Source of the DNA: Fistularia commersonii
Lineage: Eukaryota > Chordata > Actinopteri > Syngnathiformes > Fistulariidae
Assembly: GCA_037954325.1 (NCBI GenBank)
Contig: JBBMNZ010000001.1
Coordinates: 21,557,258-21,621,257 of the forward strand
Reading direction: 5' to 3'
DNA length: 64,000 nucleotides
The notes under the pieces were generated by a model. That model was not told the DNA's origin, did no database searches, and saw only the letters and a program-made list of their open reading frames with translations. Both the position numbers and the translations under genes were made by a program. Shown here one piece after another: positions 62,001 through 64,000 of this stretch (the first letter of the stretch is position 1; each line of letters begins with the position of its first letter).

Positions 62001-64000
62001 ATAAATAAATAAATAAATAAGATTAAAAAAAATCAGTGGACCAGATGTTGTCTAATGGGAGCTCCCACACACTGTGTGCTGAGCCAGTGTCCACTCTGTT
62101 TGGAGAATGGAGAGCGTGTATCGGGATCAATCGTATAGTGTTCACGGCTCCAGTTCAAAGCGAACCACGGTTTGGTTTGCTCTGACCGGAGAATGCTAAC
62201 TGACTCACAGCTGGACCCTGTATTTCAGCACACTGAAAAAAATCATCTGCTCTTCCACCTGCAGGCCCGTGCCAAATCACTCTAGCTGTCCCAGTGGACG
62301 CACCCGACCTCTAAAACAACAAAATAGACCCGCATGAATGTCTGGGAATCTCTCTGTGGCGGCCACTAGATCAATTTAATCTTCCAACATCCACTTTGTG
62401 GTCGCAATTCAGACCATAATAACTGAAAGCACCGCTATAGGACAGCATGAGCGAGCGTGAACCAGTCGAAATGAACAATGTGCCAAGTTTCTCGCAAAAT
62501 CTGACAAAAACAAGCGAGATATCAAGTCAGACGGTGAAAATGTGAAATGGGGGCACTTGAAATGTGCTGTTAAGTGTTTTTTTTAAGATGCTGAGTTCTG
62601 ACAGGTGCACCCCCCCCCCCCCGCTCACACACACACACACACAGGTTTGGACCTACTCCTTAAACCAGTTGAGAAATCATTGCCGCCCCCCCACCCCAAA
62701 GGTTTACGCATCACCACCTGGCACTCTTGACAGCATCTGCTGCCCGTCGCAGCCCCCCATCCCCCACCCCCGTTGCCATACCCCTTGACACCTTCCCCAA
62801 TTTCTCCACTCAAAGTGCCAAAACCACCACGGCGGTGCGTTTGATTTCTATTTATTCATGTGATGTCTCAGCTTCCTCACCGCCACCATCCCCGTGCTCT
62901 TGAATAACTTTCAAAATATACAGTATATCCAAAGCGGGTAGCAGACTGGCTGTGTACGGGAGCTGTCAAGGGCCTGTCATGTTAGTCTGCTCTGCTCAAC
63001 ATACACACTGTCTTGTGAATTTATGAGGTTGAAGCAGAAAAGTGCTGGTAAATGTGGAAGTGTTGCTGTCTGCGTACATATGTTTGCCTTTTATTCAGCG
63101 TTTGCATGCAGGTTGCACAGCTTTTAGGATATGTTCATAGACTGGGTAAAAATAAATGAAAGGCATTGGAATCTAACGGATACCAGATCCTTGAACCCAG
63201 AAGACAAACAGAACTTTTAAAAGGACAATTGCTGCTTACATATTTATCCTGGAACTTAAAACGAGTCCCAGACAGGTCTTCCCTCACAGCAATGGCAAAC
63301 ACATACAAATGCTTATCATACAAATTATCTATAATTATCTATATCCATATGTATGCATTGAAACACACACCATAAGAAAATTATGATACGAGGCGCAGGG
63401 GGCAAATGTGACATCAATTTCTATGATGTAGAGAAGACAGAAAGATGGAAAAGATATTAGGTCACTCATGTTATTAATCTGTGCTTCATCTTATAGTGAA
63501 AAGTGTGTCTGCAGTTCAGATATGGACCGCATACAGGTGTTTTTTTTTTCATATATAATCACGATGATTGCACCAACATCACCTGGAGACCGCACGGCGG
63601 ACGTGATCAATGCTGGGAATCGAGGCAAGACTGTAGCACAAGCCTCATGAGCTAACAACGTAGACATCCAGGACGACAGGAAACAGGATAAACGCTCCAA
63701 AAATGTCAAACCAGAAGGTCACTACGTCGCAACGCGAAGAGGAAGTGACAGAAATAGTGCTGAAAATGTTCGATGTCCGAGTATCGAATGTTCAACTGAC
63801 CCTACAAGCTCTACCAAAAATGGTTGGTGACCACTGAAATCTGTGAGCGGATAAACAGCAAATAAAGAAATACACCAGCGTTAAAAGAACTGTCTTTGAG
63901 TAGATCCACCAGACTCTTACGTAAAAGGTTCTTGTATAATCAGCCTTCAGTCTGGACTCATTTGATATTGGAGTTCGTCTTTTGTGTCCTTAATCAGGCT
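59091..64000. other. Gene-free unique sequence to the window end
   Basis: No gene or transposon copy is supported. An (AAAT)n array lies at 61989-62020 and a C-run plus CA array at 62611-62642. The block 59370-59720 is unique, evenly composed and free of repeats, and is the best conserved-element candidate here. Confidence 0.5.
61989..62020. repeat. (AAAT)n microsatellite
   Basis: About eight AAAT units. Confidence 0.95.

Overview
This is a window of animal nuclear DNA, almost certainly from a ray-finned (teleost) fish. Three things point that way. The only clear protein-coding gene is a spliced cathepsin L with introns of about 70-105 bp. (CA)n/(TG)n microsatellites are very frequent. The interspersed repeats include families I recognise from memory as teleost-typical: a SINE-like element with CACAGTCCAAAACATGCAG and GGATAAGCGG signatures, RTE-type LINE tails ending GCGACCCCTGAAGGGAAAAG, an L2-like tail AAGTCGCTTTGGATAAAAGC, and the GAATCAGCTTTATTG repeat. 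No species can be named from the sequence alone.

Layout. The last three coding exons of a cathepsin L-like cysteine protease lie at 598-1146 (+), with a poly(A) signal near 1405. The upstream exons lie left of the window. From about 1.4 kb to 64 kb I find no gene I can support. This part is a gene-poor interval made of unique AT-rich sequence, about twenty microsatellites and scattered decayed transposable elements. The repeats are densest at 8.8-12 kb, 25-31 kb, 33.5-35.5 kb, 40-44.3 kb, 46-49 kb and 52-59 kb. The best-resolved events are a 5'-truncated RTE LINE flanked by an 18-bp target-site duplication (43762-44226), a roughly 60-bp RTE tail with its own near-perfect duplication (35429-35490), a SINE-like copy interrupted by a second repeat (30646-31052), a pogo/Tigger-like DNA transposon relic (33526-33991), and a triple cluster of long CA arrays (46959-47423).

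The ORFs of 60-220 codons in the gene-poor interval are best read as chance or repeat-derived frames. Most run through microsatellites or repeats, and I see no recognisable domains except the RTE and L2-like reverse-transcriptase ends. Several unique blocks with clustered TAATTA motifs (near 6.44 kb, 16.6-17.0 kb, 57.2 kb and 59.4-59.7 kb) could be conserved regulatory DNA, but that needs alignment to other fish. I did not find a convincing previously undescribed system. The most useful leads are the possible 3'UTR intron of the cathepsin gene, the association between two repeat families, and two weak exon candidates.
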